This document shows, piece after piece, positions 38,569 to 46,462 of a DNA stretch of 48,447 nucleotides. Each line of letters opens with the position of its first letter. Within the stretch, counting starts at the first letter, position 1. The notes below the pieces were generated by a model that was not told the DNA's origin, did no database searches, and saw only the letters and a program-made list of their open reading frames with translations. The stretch is from Streptomyces sp. NRRL S-350 (GTDB lineage: Bacteria; Actinomycetota; Actinomycetes; Streptomycetales; Streptomycetaceae). The stretch covers positions 1-48,447 of the forward strand of contig NZ_JOHO01000051.1 of the NCBI RefSeq assembly GCF_000719705.1, read 5' to 3'. The position numbers and the translations under genes are program-made.

Positions 38569-39087
38569 TCAGGACCGGTCGCCCGTGGTGGCGCGGCGTA
38601 CCGCCCAGGGCAGGACGAACCACAGCGCGGTGAAGACCAGCGCGACGACGCAGGTGATCGCCACCGCCACCGCCGCCCCCAGGACGACGTCCAGGACCAG
38701 CAGCACGGCGCCGGTCAGCGCGGTGGCGAGCAGCAGCAGGCCGGCCTGGGCGATGCGGGCGGAGACGGTGACGATCCGCTCCTTCCCGGGGTGGCGGTAC
38801 AGGCCGCGGTGCAGGGCGACGGGGGTGGCGAGAACGGCCGCGGCGATGACGGTCAGCAGCAGGGTGGCGACGTAGATGTCCTGCTGGGCGTCGGTGAGTC
38901 CGGAAAAGCGCGGGGTGAAGGCGACGCCGAGGAGGAAGGCGAAGACGATCTGCACGCCGGTCTGCAGCACCCGCAGCTCCTGCAGCAGCTCCACCAGGCG
39001 CCGGTCGGCCCGCACGGCCGGGTTCTCCCAGCCGGGCGGGGACGCGGGGGAGGGCGGCGGGGAGGGCGGGGGAGGCGCGCTGGTCAT
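38569..39087 (-). CDS. DUF6328-like membrane protein
   Basis: A 172-residue protein with a Pro-rich cytoplasmic start, a basic helix (RADRRLVELLQELRVLQTGV), then four hydrophobic spans (QIVFAFLLGVAFTPRF, YVATLLLTVIAAAVLATPVAL, AQAGLLLLATALTGAVLLVLDV, AVAVAITCVVALVFTALWFVLP). The ELRVLQTGVQ-x-x-FAFLL segment and the pattern of spans fit the actinobacterial family I know as DUF6328. Function unknown. ATG start. Confidence 0.8.
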   Translation of the reverse strand: MTSAPPPPSPPPSPASPPGWENPAVRADRRLVELLQELRVLQTGVQIVFAFLLGVAFTPRFSGLTDAQQDIYVATLLLTVIAAAVLATPVALHRGLYRHPGKERIVTVSARIAQAGLLLLATALTGAVLLVLDVVLGAAVAVAITCVVALVFTALWFVLPWAVRRATTGDRS

Positions 39088-39158
39088 GGGTCACATTGTG
39101 GCGGCCCGGCGCCCGGCGCCCGGGCCCGGAGGCAGGGGGCCGGGTGCCCGGACGACGG

Positions 39159-39785
39159 CTAGGGGCGTCCGGGGCGTGGGGAGGGCTCGGGCCCGGCGCC
39201 GTCCAGGCGGTCCTGCCAGGCGGCGAGCAGGGTCTGCAGGGCAGCGGCCTCCTCGGGGGCGAGGTGGGCGAGCAGGCGGTGCTCGTTGCGCATGTGCGCG
39301 GTGAACGCCTCGTCGATCAGGCGCCGCCCCGCGTCGGTGAGGGCGACCACCCGCCCGCGCCGGTCGTCCTCGGCGGGGCGGCGGGTGACCAGCCCGGCGC
39401 GCTCCAGGCGGTCGATCCGCTTGGTCATCGCGCCGGTGGTGACCATGGTGTGCGCGGCCAGCTCGCCCGGGGCCCGCTCGTACGGGGCGCCGGCCCGGCG
39501 CAGTGCGGCGAGCACGTCGAACTCGCCCTCGCCGAGGCCGTAGCGCTGGTAGACCAGGGTGAGTTCGGCGGTCAGGCGGGCGGCGAGGCGGTGCAGGCGG
39601 CCGATGACGGCCTGCGGGGACACGTCGAGGTCGGGGCGCTCGCGCCGCCACTCGGCCTGGATCTGCGCGACGTGGTCGGCGGGCTGCCCGGGACGGCGGT
39701 CCGGGTGCTGCCCCGGCCGCTGCGCCACGTGCGGCCCCGGGCGCTGCGCCGCCTGGCGGCCCGGCTGGTGATCGGCGTGCTCCAT
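39159..39785 (-). CDS. MarR-family transcriptional regulator with His/Pro/Gln-rich N-terminus
   Basis: A 208-residue MarR regulator: GEFDVLAALRRAGAPYERAP, then GELAAHTMVTTGAMTKRIDR, then LERAGLVTRRPAEDDRRGRV and VALTDAGRRLIDEAF. The first 45 residues are low-complexity His/Pro/Gln/Arg and unlike the family, so the real start may be internal, for example at a GTG near the first helix (DVSPQAVIGRLHRLAARL). Divergent from an EamA transporter, with an 18-bp palindrome in the 48-base gap, so it very probably represses that transporter. Confidence 0.9.
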   Translation of the reverse strand: MEHADHQPGRQAAQRPGPHVAQRPGQHPDRRPGQPADHVAQIQAEWRRERPDLDVSPQAVIGRLHRLAARLTAELTLVYQRYGLGEGEFDVLAALRRAGAPYERAPGELAAHTMVTTGAMTKRIDRLERAGLVTRRPAEDDRRGRVVALTDAGRRLIDEAFTAHMRNEHRLLAHLAPEEAAALQTLLAAWQDRLDGAGPEPSPRPGRP

Positions 39786-39804
39786 GCGGCCATCCTACCC
39801 ACGG

Positions 39805-39826
39805 TAGCTTCCCGGGAAGCTATATT
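39805..39826 (+). promoter_or_regulatory. 18-bp MarR operator overlapping the -10 of the eamA-type gene
   Basis: TAGCTTCCC-GGGAAGCTA (39805-39822) is a perfect palindrome. Its last two bases begin the -10 element TATATT (39821-39826). The ATG at 39834 follows 7 bases later, so the transcript is probably leaderless. Confidence 0.7.
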
Positions 39827-39833
39827 GTCTTCC

Positions 39834-40799
39834 ATGGAAGCCAACGCGCGCTGGGTCCTGCCCACCGCCCTCGCCCCGCTCGCCTGGGGCGCCAACTACC
39901 ACGTCACCCACGCCTACCTGCCCGCCGACCGCCCCCTGTGGGGCGCCGCCCTGCGCGCCCTGCCCGCCGGACTGCTCCTGCTCGCCCTCGCCCGCCGCCG
40001 CCCCCACGGCGCCTGGTGGTGGCGCAGCGCCCTGCTCGGCCTGCTCAACACCGCCGTCTTCTTCGTCCTGCTCTACCTCGCCTCCCAACTGCTGCCCACC
40101 AGCGCCGCCGCCACCGTCATGGCCGCCTCCCCGCTCACCATGCTGCTCACCGCCTGGGCCCTGGCCGGCCGGCGCCCGCCCCCCGCCCACCTGGCCGGCG
40201 CCGTGGTCGGCCTGGCCGGGGTCGCACTGACCCTGCTCGGGACGGGAGAGGGCATCGGCTGGACCGGCCTGACGGCCTCGGCGGCGGCGATGCTGGTCTC
40301 CTCCGTCGGCTACGTGCTCGCCGTCCGCTGGCGCGAGGGCGCCGACCCGCTGGCCGCCACCTCCTGGCAGCTGACCGCCGGCGGCCTGATGCTCCTGCCC
40401 CTGGCCGCCGCCGCCGAAGGCGCGCCCCCGCCGATGGACACCCCCACCCTGCTCGCCTTCGGCTACGTCACCCTGATCGCCACCGCCCTCGCCTTCACCT
40501 GCTGGTTCGCCGGGCTGCGCCACCTGCCCGCCGGGACGGTGGGCCTGCTCGGGCTGCTCAACCCGCTGGCCGGGGTGCTGCTGGGCACCGCGCTGGACGG
40601 CGACGCGTTCGGGGCGCGGCAGGGCGCGGGGCTGGCCCTGGTGGCCGCCGGGATCCTCCTCGGGCGGCCACGCGGCCGGGCAGCCGAGCCCGGGCCCGGC
40701 CCCGGTCCCGGGCCTGCCGCTACCGGCACCGCCGCTACCGGCACCGCCGTCGCCGGGGCCGCCGCCGGTGCGCGCTTGCCCGCCGGCCGGGGCGCGTGA
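39834..40799 (+). CDS. EamA/DMT-family transporter
   Basis: A 321-residue protein with ten hydrophobic spans in two EamA repeats (first: WVLPTALAPLAWGANYHVTH; second: AAAMLVSSVGYVLAVRWREG and following). The drug/metabolite-transporter signature GLLGLLNPLAGVLLGTAL sits near the end. It probably exports a small metabolite or amino acid. The C-terminal 45 residues are Gly/Pro/Ala repeat, including two copies of GCTACCGGCACCGCC (15 bp, 40718-40747). Control by the divergent MarR protein is likely. Confidence 0.92.
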   Translation: MEANARWVLPTALAPLAWGANYHVTHAYLPADRPLWGAALRALPAGLLLLALARRRPHGAWWWRSALLGLLNTAVFFVLLYLASQLLPTSAAATVMAASPLTMLLTAWALAGRRPPPAHLAGAVVGLAGVALTLLGTGEGIGWTGLTASAAAMLVSSVGYVLAVRWREGADPLAATSWQLTAGGLMLLPLAAAAEGAPPPMDTPTLLAFGYVTLIATALAFTCWFAGLRHLPAGTVGLLGLLNPLAGVLLGTALDGDAFGARQGAGLALVAAGILLGRPRGRAAEPGPGPGPGPAATGTAATGTAVAGAAAGARLPAGRGA

Positions 40800-40875
40800 T
40801 CGGATGGCGCCGGCATCGCGTGCCGGTGGCGGACTGCGTCAGGCATGGAGGTGCACGACCGAAGGGACCGCCTCC

Positions 40876-41406
40876 GTGGCCTCCCGCGACAACGGCCGTA
40901 CGGCCGCCCTCAGCCTTCAACTCTCCCGCGCGCACCAGGACTTGCGCCGCCGCCTCGCCGACGTCCGCACGAACCTCGGCCGCCGGCGCCCGCACGACGA
41001 CACGCTCCTCACCCACTGCCTGGCCTTCTGCACCGCCCTGACCAACCACCACCAGGGCGAGGACGACGGGCTCTTCGCCCAACTCCTCCTCGAACGACCG
41101 GACTTGGCACCCACCGTCGCCAAACTCGTCGAGGACCACGGGTTCATCTCCGCCATCCTCGCCCGGGTGCGCGAACTCGCCGAACTCGCCGACCTCGCCG
41201 CGCGTGCCGCACCGGCCGCCGGATCGTCCGACACCGGCCCGCCCGGCCCGGCCGACCTGGCGGCGATCGGCCGCGAACTCGACGGCCTGGCCGCCATCAT
41301 GGACTCCCACTTCGCGTACGAGGAACGGGCCATCGGCGCCGCGCTGGACGCCGGAGTGGGCGACGACGGCTGGTCCGCGCCGGTCCTGCGCTTCGCGACG
41401 CCGTAG
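40876..41406 (+). CDS. hemerythrin-like HHE-domain protein
   Basis: A 176-residue four-helix protein with the HHE pattern: [38 protein letters not shown] and [15 protein letters not shown] supply the His and Glu ligands of a di-iron site. It may sense or bind oxygen or NO, or help repair iron centres. A 25-residue Ala/Gly/Pro loop lies between helices 3 and 4. GTG 40876 is preferred with AAGGGA 8 bases upstream; an earlier GTG at 40851 after GGAGG is a weaker alternative. Confidence 0.85.
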   Translation: MASRDNGRTAALSLQLSRAHQDLRRRLADVRTNLGRRRPHDDTLLTHCLAFCTALTNHHQGEDDGLFAQLLLERPDLAPTVAKLVEDHGFISAILARVRELAELADLAARAAPAAGSSDTGPPGPADLAAIGRELDGLAAIMDSHFAYEERAIGAALDAGVGDDGWSAPVLRFATP

Positions 41407-41424
41407 GCGCACCGGCCCCTTCGA

Positions 41425-41461
41425 GGCACCGGCCCGGCGCCGGCCCGGCCCCGCCGGTGCC
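41425..41461 (+). terminator. hairpin after the hemerythrin-like gene
   Basis: GGCACCGGC (41425-41433) pairs with GCCGGTGCC (41453-41461); the loop contains a second GGCGCC palindrome. Located 19 bases after the stop. Confidence 0.45.
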
Positions 41462-41584
41462 CGGGCCCCTGCTGCGGTGCTGCAGGCGCCGCTGCCCGTA
41501 GGCTGGGCGGGCCGCCGCGGCACAGACCGCCACCAGGCGGACAAAACCGACCGACCGAGCGACAGAAACGGGCAGGCAGGGGCC

Positions 41585-42487
41585 ATGCAGTTCGACGACC
41601 AGGGCGACCTCGACACCTCACAGGTGGACGACCGGCGCGGCATCCCCGGCGGGAAGGTCGCCATCGGCGGCGGGGCCGTGGGCCTGATCGCGGTGCTGTT
41701 CGCCGTCGTCCTCGGCGTCGACCCGCAACTGCTGGGCCTGTCCTCCGGCAGCGGCTCCGCCTCCTCCTCCGGCGCGCGCACCGCCGGCCAGGCGCAGCAG
41801 GCCTGCAAGACCGGCGCGGACGCCAACAAGCGCCAGGACTGCCGGATCGTGGCGGTCACCAACAGCCTGCAGGAGTTCTGGCGCACCGAACTGCCGCGCC
41901 GCACCAACCTCCCGTACAAGAACGCCGAGACGGTGCTGTTCACCGGCCAGGTCTCCACCGCCTGCGGGTCCGCGACCTCGGCGGTGGGCCCGTTCTACTG
42001 CCCCGGCGACAAGAAGGCCTACGTCGACCTCGGCTTCTTCGACGAACTCTCCTCCCGCTTCGGCGCCAAGGGCGGCCCGTTCGCCGAGTCGTACGTCGTC
42101 GCGCACGAGTACGGCCACCACATCCAGACCCTCACCGGGGCCATGCAGAAGGTCGGCAACGACCGCCAGGGTGCGAGCAGTGGCTCGGTGCGCCTGGAAC
42201 TGCAGGCCGACTGCTACGCCGGGGTGTGGGCGCACCACGCCACCACCACCCCGCAGCCCTCCACCGGCCGCCCGCTGATCGCCTCCCTCACCGACCAGGA
42301 CATCGCCCAGGGCCTGGACGCGGCCGCGGCCGTCGGCGACGACCGCATCCAGAAGCAGGCCACCGGCCGGACCAACCCGGAGGCGTGGACGCACGGCTCC
42401 TCCGAGCAGCGCAAGGCCTGGTTCACCACCGGCTACCGCAGCGGCGACCTCGGCCAGTGCGACACCTTCGCGGCGGCGAAGCTGTAA
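41585..42487 (+). CDS. neutral zinc metallopeptidase, membrane-anchored
   Basis: A 300-residue protein of the YpfJ/KPN_02809 family. One signal-anchor span ([20 protein letters not shown], about residues 25-44), a Ser-rich linker, then the peptidase domain with zinc motif HEYGH (174-178, within [11 protein letters not shown]) and [16 protein letters not shown] downstream carrying the third ligand. Cysteine pairs (CKTG, DCRIV, ACGSA, FYCPG) fit an extracytoplasmic fold. Substrates are unknown for this family. ATG start at 41585. Confidence 0.93.
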   Translation: MQFDDQGDLDTSQVDDRRGIPGGKVAIGGGAVGLIAVLFAVVLGVDPQLLGLSSGSGSASSSGARTAGQAQQACKTGADANKRQDCRIVAVTNSLQEFWRTELPRRTNLPYKNAETVLFTGQVSTACGSATSAVGPFYCPGDKKAYVDLGFFDELSSRFGAKGGPFAESYVVAHEYGHHIQTLTGAMQKVGNDRQGASSGSVRLELQADCYAGVWAHHATTTPQPSTGRPLIASLTDQDIAQGLDAAAAVGDDRIQKQATGRTNPEAWTHGSSEQRKAWFTTGYRSGDLGQCDTFAAAKL

Positions 42488-42534
42488 CCGGCGGGGGCGG
42501 GGGCGGGCCGGGCCGGGGCCGGGGCCGGGGTTGC

Positions 42535-43680
42535 TCAGGCGCCCCGCACGAGGCGGCCGACGATGGCGGCGGCCTGCTCGGGGTGCCCCTCCAGCCAGGC
42601 GCCCAGGCGGTCCCGGACGGCCCGGGCGACGCACGCGCGCACGGCGGTGTTGCCCAGCAGGTCGCGGATGCAGCCCTCGAACTCGGGGTCGTCGAGCTTC
42701 ACCGACACCACCGCCGTCAGGCCCGCGCCGACCTGCTCGGCGGTGAGGCCGGGGTCCGTCGCGCCCGGCAGGAGCCGCTTCCTCGCGTAGGCGGTGACCG
42801 CGGCCGCCACCCCGTCCCGGAAGCCGACCACGTGCGTGCCGCCGGCGGTGGGCCGACTGTTGGCGAAGCTGCGGATCCGCTCCTCACCGGCGTCGCGCCA
42901 GCGCAGCGCCACCTCCACCGTCCCCGCCATCCGCGGGTCCTCGCCCTCGACGCCGATGACGGCCGTGGCCGCGGGCGCCGGATCCCGGGCGTCGAGGAGG
43001 GCGACGAAGTCCCGCGTCCCGCCGGGGAAGCGGAAGCGAACGGACCGGCGGTCGCCCGGGCGGCGCTCGTCGGTCAACGAGATCTCCAAGCCACGGTTCA
43101 GCAGGGCCAGTTCCCTGAACCGCTCCGCCAGCGCGTCGAACGAGTACCCGGCAGTCGGGAAGATGTCGGTGTCGCGCCAGAAGGTGAGGGTGGTCCCGCT
43201 CGCGGCCGCCGGCCCCGCCTCGGTGAGCGGGGTGAGGGCCACGCCGCGCGCGTACTCCTGGACCCAGCGGGCCCCCTCACGCCGGACCTCGGCCGTCATC
43301 CGGCCCGACAGGGCGTTGACGACGGAGAGCCCGACGCCGCCCAGCGCCACATCGTGGCGGCCGCCGGGACCGACCCCGGCCCACGTGCGGGTCAGGAGGG
43401 CTTCCAGGGCGGGACCGCCGCCCCGCGCCTCGTGGAGGGGGACGCCCGCGCCGTCGTCGGCGACACGAACACCGCCGTCGAGCAGGAGAGTGACGTCGAC
43501 GCGGCTCCCGACACCGGCCAGGACCTCGTTCACCGCCCGGTCGGCGACCTCGAACACCAGGTGGCTCAGACCGCGTTCACCGGTCGAGCCGATGTACATC
43601 CCGGGCCGCCTGCGCACGGCTTCCCGCCCCTCCAACACCTGGATGCGGGCGGCGTCGTACGCGGTGGATTCCTGGCTCAC
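42535..43680 (-). CDS. isolated GyrB-type ATPase/transducer protein
   Basis: A 381-residue protein equal to the N-terminal half of DNA gyrase B: start IQVLEGREAVRRRPGMYIGS (as in GyrB), ATP-site segment HLVFEVADRAVNEVLAG, VADDGAGVP, GGVGLSVVNALS, then the transducer domain with SFANSRPTAGGTHVVGFRDG. It lacks TOPRIM and everything after it, so it cannot cut DNA. In GyrB the Mg-binding Asn46 follows the catalytic Glu42 (EVVDN); here that position is Arg48 (EVADR), so ATP hydrolysis may be lost. GTG start. Such truncated GyrB paralogues occur in actinomycetes; the role is unknown. Confidence 0.88.
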   Translation of the reverse strand: MSQESTAYDAARIQVLEGREAVRRRPGMYIGSTGERGLSHLVFEVADRAVNEVLAGVGSRVDVTLLLDGGVRVADDGAGVPLHEARGGGPALEALLTRTWAGVGPGGRHDVALGGVGLSVVNALSGRMTAEVRREGARWVQEYARGVALTPLTEAGPAAASGTTLTFWRDTDIFPTAGYSFDALAERFRELALLNRGLEISLTDERRPGDRRSVRFRFPGGTRDFVALLDARDPAPAATAVIGVEGEDPRMAGTVEVALRWRDAGEERIRSFANSRPTAGGTHVVGFRDGVAAAVTAYARKRLLPGATDPGLTAEQVGAGLTAVVSVKLDDPEFEGCIRDLLGNTAVRACVARAVRDRLGAWLEGHPEQAAAIVGRLVRGA

Positions 43681-44072
43681 GGTGTCCCCTCCGAAAATGG
43701 CCGGCAGAGCTCCACAGCCTAGGCGAATTTCGCCATAACACCAGGTCAGAGCCTATGTGGCGACGGCGTGGACGGGTGCGTGAGCGCCCGCCCGAAGGCC
43801 GCCGCCCCAGCCGGCCGCGACCGCCGCCGCAGCACGGCCACGCCCCCGCCCAGGGCGCGTACGGGGCCGTTGCGGGCGGACCCGAGAGCCCCGGTCCACA
43901 TTTTCTCCGCGCCCGTCGGGGCCCCGGCGATGGGCCCCGGCGGCGGGCGACCGGGGCGTGATCACGGTTTGGCGACCTTTCGACCGCCGGGGGCTCCGAC
44001 CGCCCGTCCTGGCGTTCGGGCAACGGTAGGTTTTCGGGCGCACACACTCTTGATCGTCACGGGGGATCCACC
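43681..44072. other. 392-base divergent intergenic region
   Basis: Near the GyrB-like start it has the palindrome GGCGAA-T-TTCGCC (43722-43734), a likely operator. The middle is GC-rich with no open frame I trust. Upstream of the following gene TTCGGGCAACGGTAGGTT (44015-44032) could hold a promoter. Confidence 0.5.
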
Positions 44073-44855
44073 ATTTCCACTCAGCCCGCCGCGCCCGCTC
44101 CCACCGCGCCTGCTTCCGACGCCGCGCTCGCTTCCGACGCCGCGCCCGCCTCCCATGCCGCCGCCCCGGACCTGCCCGTCCCCGGCGAGGAGCAGCTCAG
44201 CTGCCAGAACTGCGGCTCCGTCCCGGCCGTCGACGCGACCTTCCGCGGACACCAGGGCTTCATCGTGGTCCTCAGGTACCTCAAGCGCCGGGGGCCGTTC
44301 TGCCGCAGCTGCGGCATCGCCGCGCACCGCGACATGACCTCCGACAGCCTCTGGCAGGGCTGGTGGGGCATCCCCTCGATGATCGTCAACCCGATCGTCA
44401 TGCTGCTCAACATCCCGCAGCGCCTGAAGGTCAACAAGCTGCCGCAGCCGCTGCCCGGATCACCCCGCCCGCCGGCGGACCCCGGCAAGCCGGTGTACCT
44501 GCGGCCCACGATCCTCGGCGTGCTCATCCCGGCGGTCCTGGTCTCGCTGATCGTCCTCGTGGAGAAGGACGACCCCGAGTTCGCCAAGGCCGGCGACTGC
44601 ATCCACAACAGCAACCCGATCGTCCTGCCCGGCGCGATCGACAACAACCCCGACGTCCAGGTGGTGCCCTGCTCCGACCCGAAGGCCGAGGCCCGCGTCC
44701 TGGGCCGCAAGGACGACACCAGCGACGGCGAGAACGTGTGCCGCACGTCCTTCCCCGCCGCCGACGGCTACTTCACCTACAAGCGGGGCGGCGACAAGTA
44801 CACCCTGTGCCTGCAGAGCCTGAAGCAGAAGCCGGGCACGGTCCCCCTCCCGTAG
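44073..44855 (+). CDS. LppU/SCO3897-like membrane protein starting at ATT
   Basis: A 260-residue protein: Ala-rich start (read as MSTQPAAPAP if ATT initiates), a zinc-ribbon-like pair CQNCG and CRSCG (about residues 47-50 and 77-80) around GHQGFIVVLRYLKRR, an amphipathic WQGWWGIPSMIVNPIVMLLN, one membrane span (ILGVLIPAVLVSLIVLV), then an outer domain with AGDCIH, NPDVQVVPCSD and ENVCRTS, as in LppU/SCO3897-type proteins. No ATG, GTG or TTG is in frame before the ribbon; ATT 44073 has GGGGGA 6 bases upstream, and the next in-frame GTG at 44265 would cut the ribbon. Either a rare AUU start or a mutated ATG. Confidence 0.75.
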   Translation: MSTQPAAPAPTAPASDAALASDAAPASHAAAPDLPVPGEEQLSCQNCGSVPAVDATFRGHQGFIVVLRYLKRRGPFCRSCGIAAHRDMTSDSLWQGWWGIPSMIVNPIVMLLNIPQRLKVNKLPQPLPGSPRPPADPGKPVYLRPTILGVLIPAVLVSLIVLVEKDDPEFAKAGDCIHNSNPIVLPGAIDNNPDVQVVPCSDPKAEARVLGRKDDTSDGENVCRTSFPAADGYFTYKRGGDKYTLCLQSLKQKPGTVPLP

Positions 44856-44883
44856 CGGCACGGCCTGGCCCAACCCCCGGACG

Positions 44884-44918
44884 CGCGTGGGAAGTCGATC
44901 CCGCCGACTTCCCACGCG
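44884..44918. terminator. 14-bp perfect hairpin between convergent genes
   Basis: CGCGTGGGAAGTCG (44884-44897) pairs exactly with CGACTTCCCACGCG (44905-44918) around a 7-base loop. It separates the LppU-like and GNAT genes. Its GGGAAGTCG core is shared with the hairpin at 12661-12698. Confidence 0.75.
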
Positions 44919-44970
44919 GCGTGGCCGTCGCCGAGCGCGTTCGACAGCGGGCGGGGTCAGCGGGCGGGGG

Positions 44971-45504
44971 TCAGCGGGCGGCGGGGCGGACCATCGCGGT
45001 CAGGCGGGGCGAATCCGGTGAGGCCTCCTGCGCGTTGAACGCCCGGTATCCCCAAGTCCCGTAGAGGCGCTGGACCTTCCCGTCCCCGGCCAGCGGGTTC
45101 ACCATCAGCACGGCCCGGCCCTCGGTACGGCCGGCCAGCAGCGCGTCGTGGATGCGGCGGGCGGTGCCGGTGCCGCGCCACGGGGCGCGGACGCCGATCT
45201 CCCTGAGGGCCAGCGCCGGGGTGTCGGCGAAGCCCTCGGGCAGGGGTTCGGCCAAGCGCGTCCAGTACCGGTCGCCGGGCTCGACGGTGTTGCCGTAGGC
45301 GTAGCCGACCGGTACCCGGCCGTCGTGGGCGAGGACCAGTGCGAAGCCGGGCTCGGCGGCGTACCGGTCGAGGCGTTCGGCGAAGGTGGCGACGCTGTAG
45401 TTCGGCAGGTGCAGCAGCGGGGCGCGCACCTCGGCGTAGACGGCCAGCAGATCCTGCCTGGCCTCGGCGGCCAGGGCGGTGTGGTGGCGCAGGTCGACGG
45501 TCAC
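44971..45504 (-). CDS. GNAT-family acetyltransferase
   Basis: A 177-residue GNAT: VDLRHHTALAAEARQDLLAV at the start, PVGYAYGNTVEPGDRYWTRL, EIGVRAPWRGTGTARRIHDA as the acetyl-CoA loop (R-G-T-G-T-A) and VQRLYGTWGYRAFN as motif B. Start GTG 45504 with GGAGGA 6 bases upstream. Such stand-alone GNATs act on amines or protein N-termini; the substrate cannot be read. Convergent with the LppU-like gene. Confidence 0.9.
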   Translation of the reverse strand: MTVDLRHHTALAAEARQDLLAVYAEVRAPLLHLPNYSVATFAERLDRYAAEPGFALVLAHDGRVPVGYAYGNTVEPGDRYWTRLAEPLPEGFADTPALALREIGVRAPWRGTGTARRIHDALLAGRTEGRAVLMVNPLAGDGKVQRLYGTWGYRAFNAQEASPDSPRLTAMVRPAAR

Positions 45505-45581
45505 GCGGGGTCCTCCAGGTGGCATGGGCGCACCGGCTGCGGCTGCGGCTGCGGGTCGGGCCGCAGGGGATCGCGAGGACA

Positions 45582-45609
45582 CCGAGCCGCCCGTTCCCCG
45601 GCGGCTCGG
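45582..45609 (-). terminator. terminator after DUF397 copy A
   Basis: CCGAGCCGCC (45582-45591) pairs exactly with GGCGGCTCGG (45600-45609) around an 8-base loop, 44 bases past the DUF397 stop on the minus strand. Confidence 0.65.
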
Positions 45610-45652
45610 CCCCGTCAGGCGGCCTGCCGAGGCACGCGGTTCCGGCTTCGGC

Positions 45653-45865
45653 TCAGACGTCGCCGAACTCGCCGGAGCGGACGGCGGCGACGAACGACGT
45701 CCAGGCCTCGGCGGGGAAGACGAGAGCCGGGCCATGAGGGTCCTTGGAATCGCGGACGGGCGCCACACCGGGGAATCCGGGAGCCACCTCGACGCAGTCA
45801 CCGCCGTTGTTGCTGTAGCTGGACTTGACCCAGGAGGCGTCCGTCAAGTCGACGTTCTCGTTCAT
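45653..45865 (-). CDS. DUF397 small protein (second locus, copy A)
   Basis: A 70-residue DUF397 protein (DASWVKSSYSNNGGDCVEVA, then PVRDSKDPHGPALVFPAEAW, then AAVRSGEFGDV). It differs from copy B at only four positions (E/G, V/L, H/Q, T/V), so it is a recent tandem duplicate. ATG start is shared with copy B (MNENV and MSENV). It belongs to the XRE locus that runs divergently from 46463; DUF397 proteins are partners of such regulators. Confidence 0.9.
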   Translation of the reverse strand: MNENVDLTDASWVKSSYSNNGGDCVEVAPGFPGVAPVRDSKDPHGPALVFPAEAWTSFVAAVRSGEFGDV

Positions 45866-46020
45866 GCTGAGTCCGTTCCCGCCTGGCTGACCGCGGGGAC
45901 GATGCCCCCCACGGGCTGGAGTTGATCGCTTCGGGTTTCTCTACCCACCAGTCCCTGTGCCCAAGCCCGGGCCGCCGGCCGGACCGCGCAGGTCCGAGCC
46001 TGCGAGTTCCGGGCTTTCGC

Positions 46021-46233
46021 TCAGACGTCGCCGAACTCGCCGCTGCGGACGGCGGCGACGAACGACACCCAGGCCTCGGCGGGGAAGACGAGAGCCGGGC
46101 CCTGAGGGTCCTTGGAATCGCGGACGGGCGCCACACCGGGGAATCCGGGAGCCACCTCGACGCAGTCACCGCCGTTGTTTGAGTACGAGGACTTGAGCCA
46201 GGACGCATCCGTCAGGCCGACGTTCTCACTCAT
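46021..46233 (-). CDS. DUF397 small protein (second locus, copy B)
   Basis: A 70-residue DUF397 protein (DASWLKSSYSNNGGDCVEVA, then PVRDSKDPQGPALVFPAEAW). It is nearer to the divergent XRE regulator, with 229 bases between the starts, and is followed by its duplicate copy A 155 bases later. Members of the two loci in this window (this pair and the array at 12166-12921) share only the family frame, so the two loci are old relatives while the copies within each are recent. Confidence 0.9.
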   Translation of the reverse strand: MSENVGLTDASWLKSSYSNNGGDCVEVAPGFPGVAPVRDSKDPQGPALVFPAEAWVSFVAAVRSGEFGDV

Positions 46234-46462
46234 ACCGAGTCCCTTCACCTGGCTGATCCCGGGAACGATGACACTCCACGGCACAGCCTGGCACGGCGTC
46301 GGGTCGGAGTCGATCGCAGGCCGGCGACAGGTCGAAGGTGCGGGGGCGGATGGGGATCGTCCGATTGCGGCCTGGGACGTGGCCCGCCGGAACGAGGTAG
46401 CTTCCTGGTAGCACCGCTGGCTCACGGATCGGGCAGGTGGGCGCGAGCGCGGGAGGGTTGCT

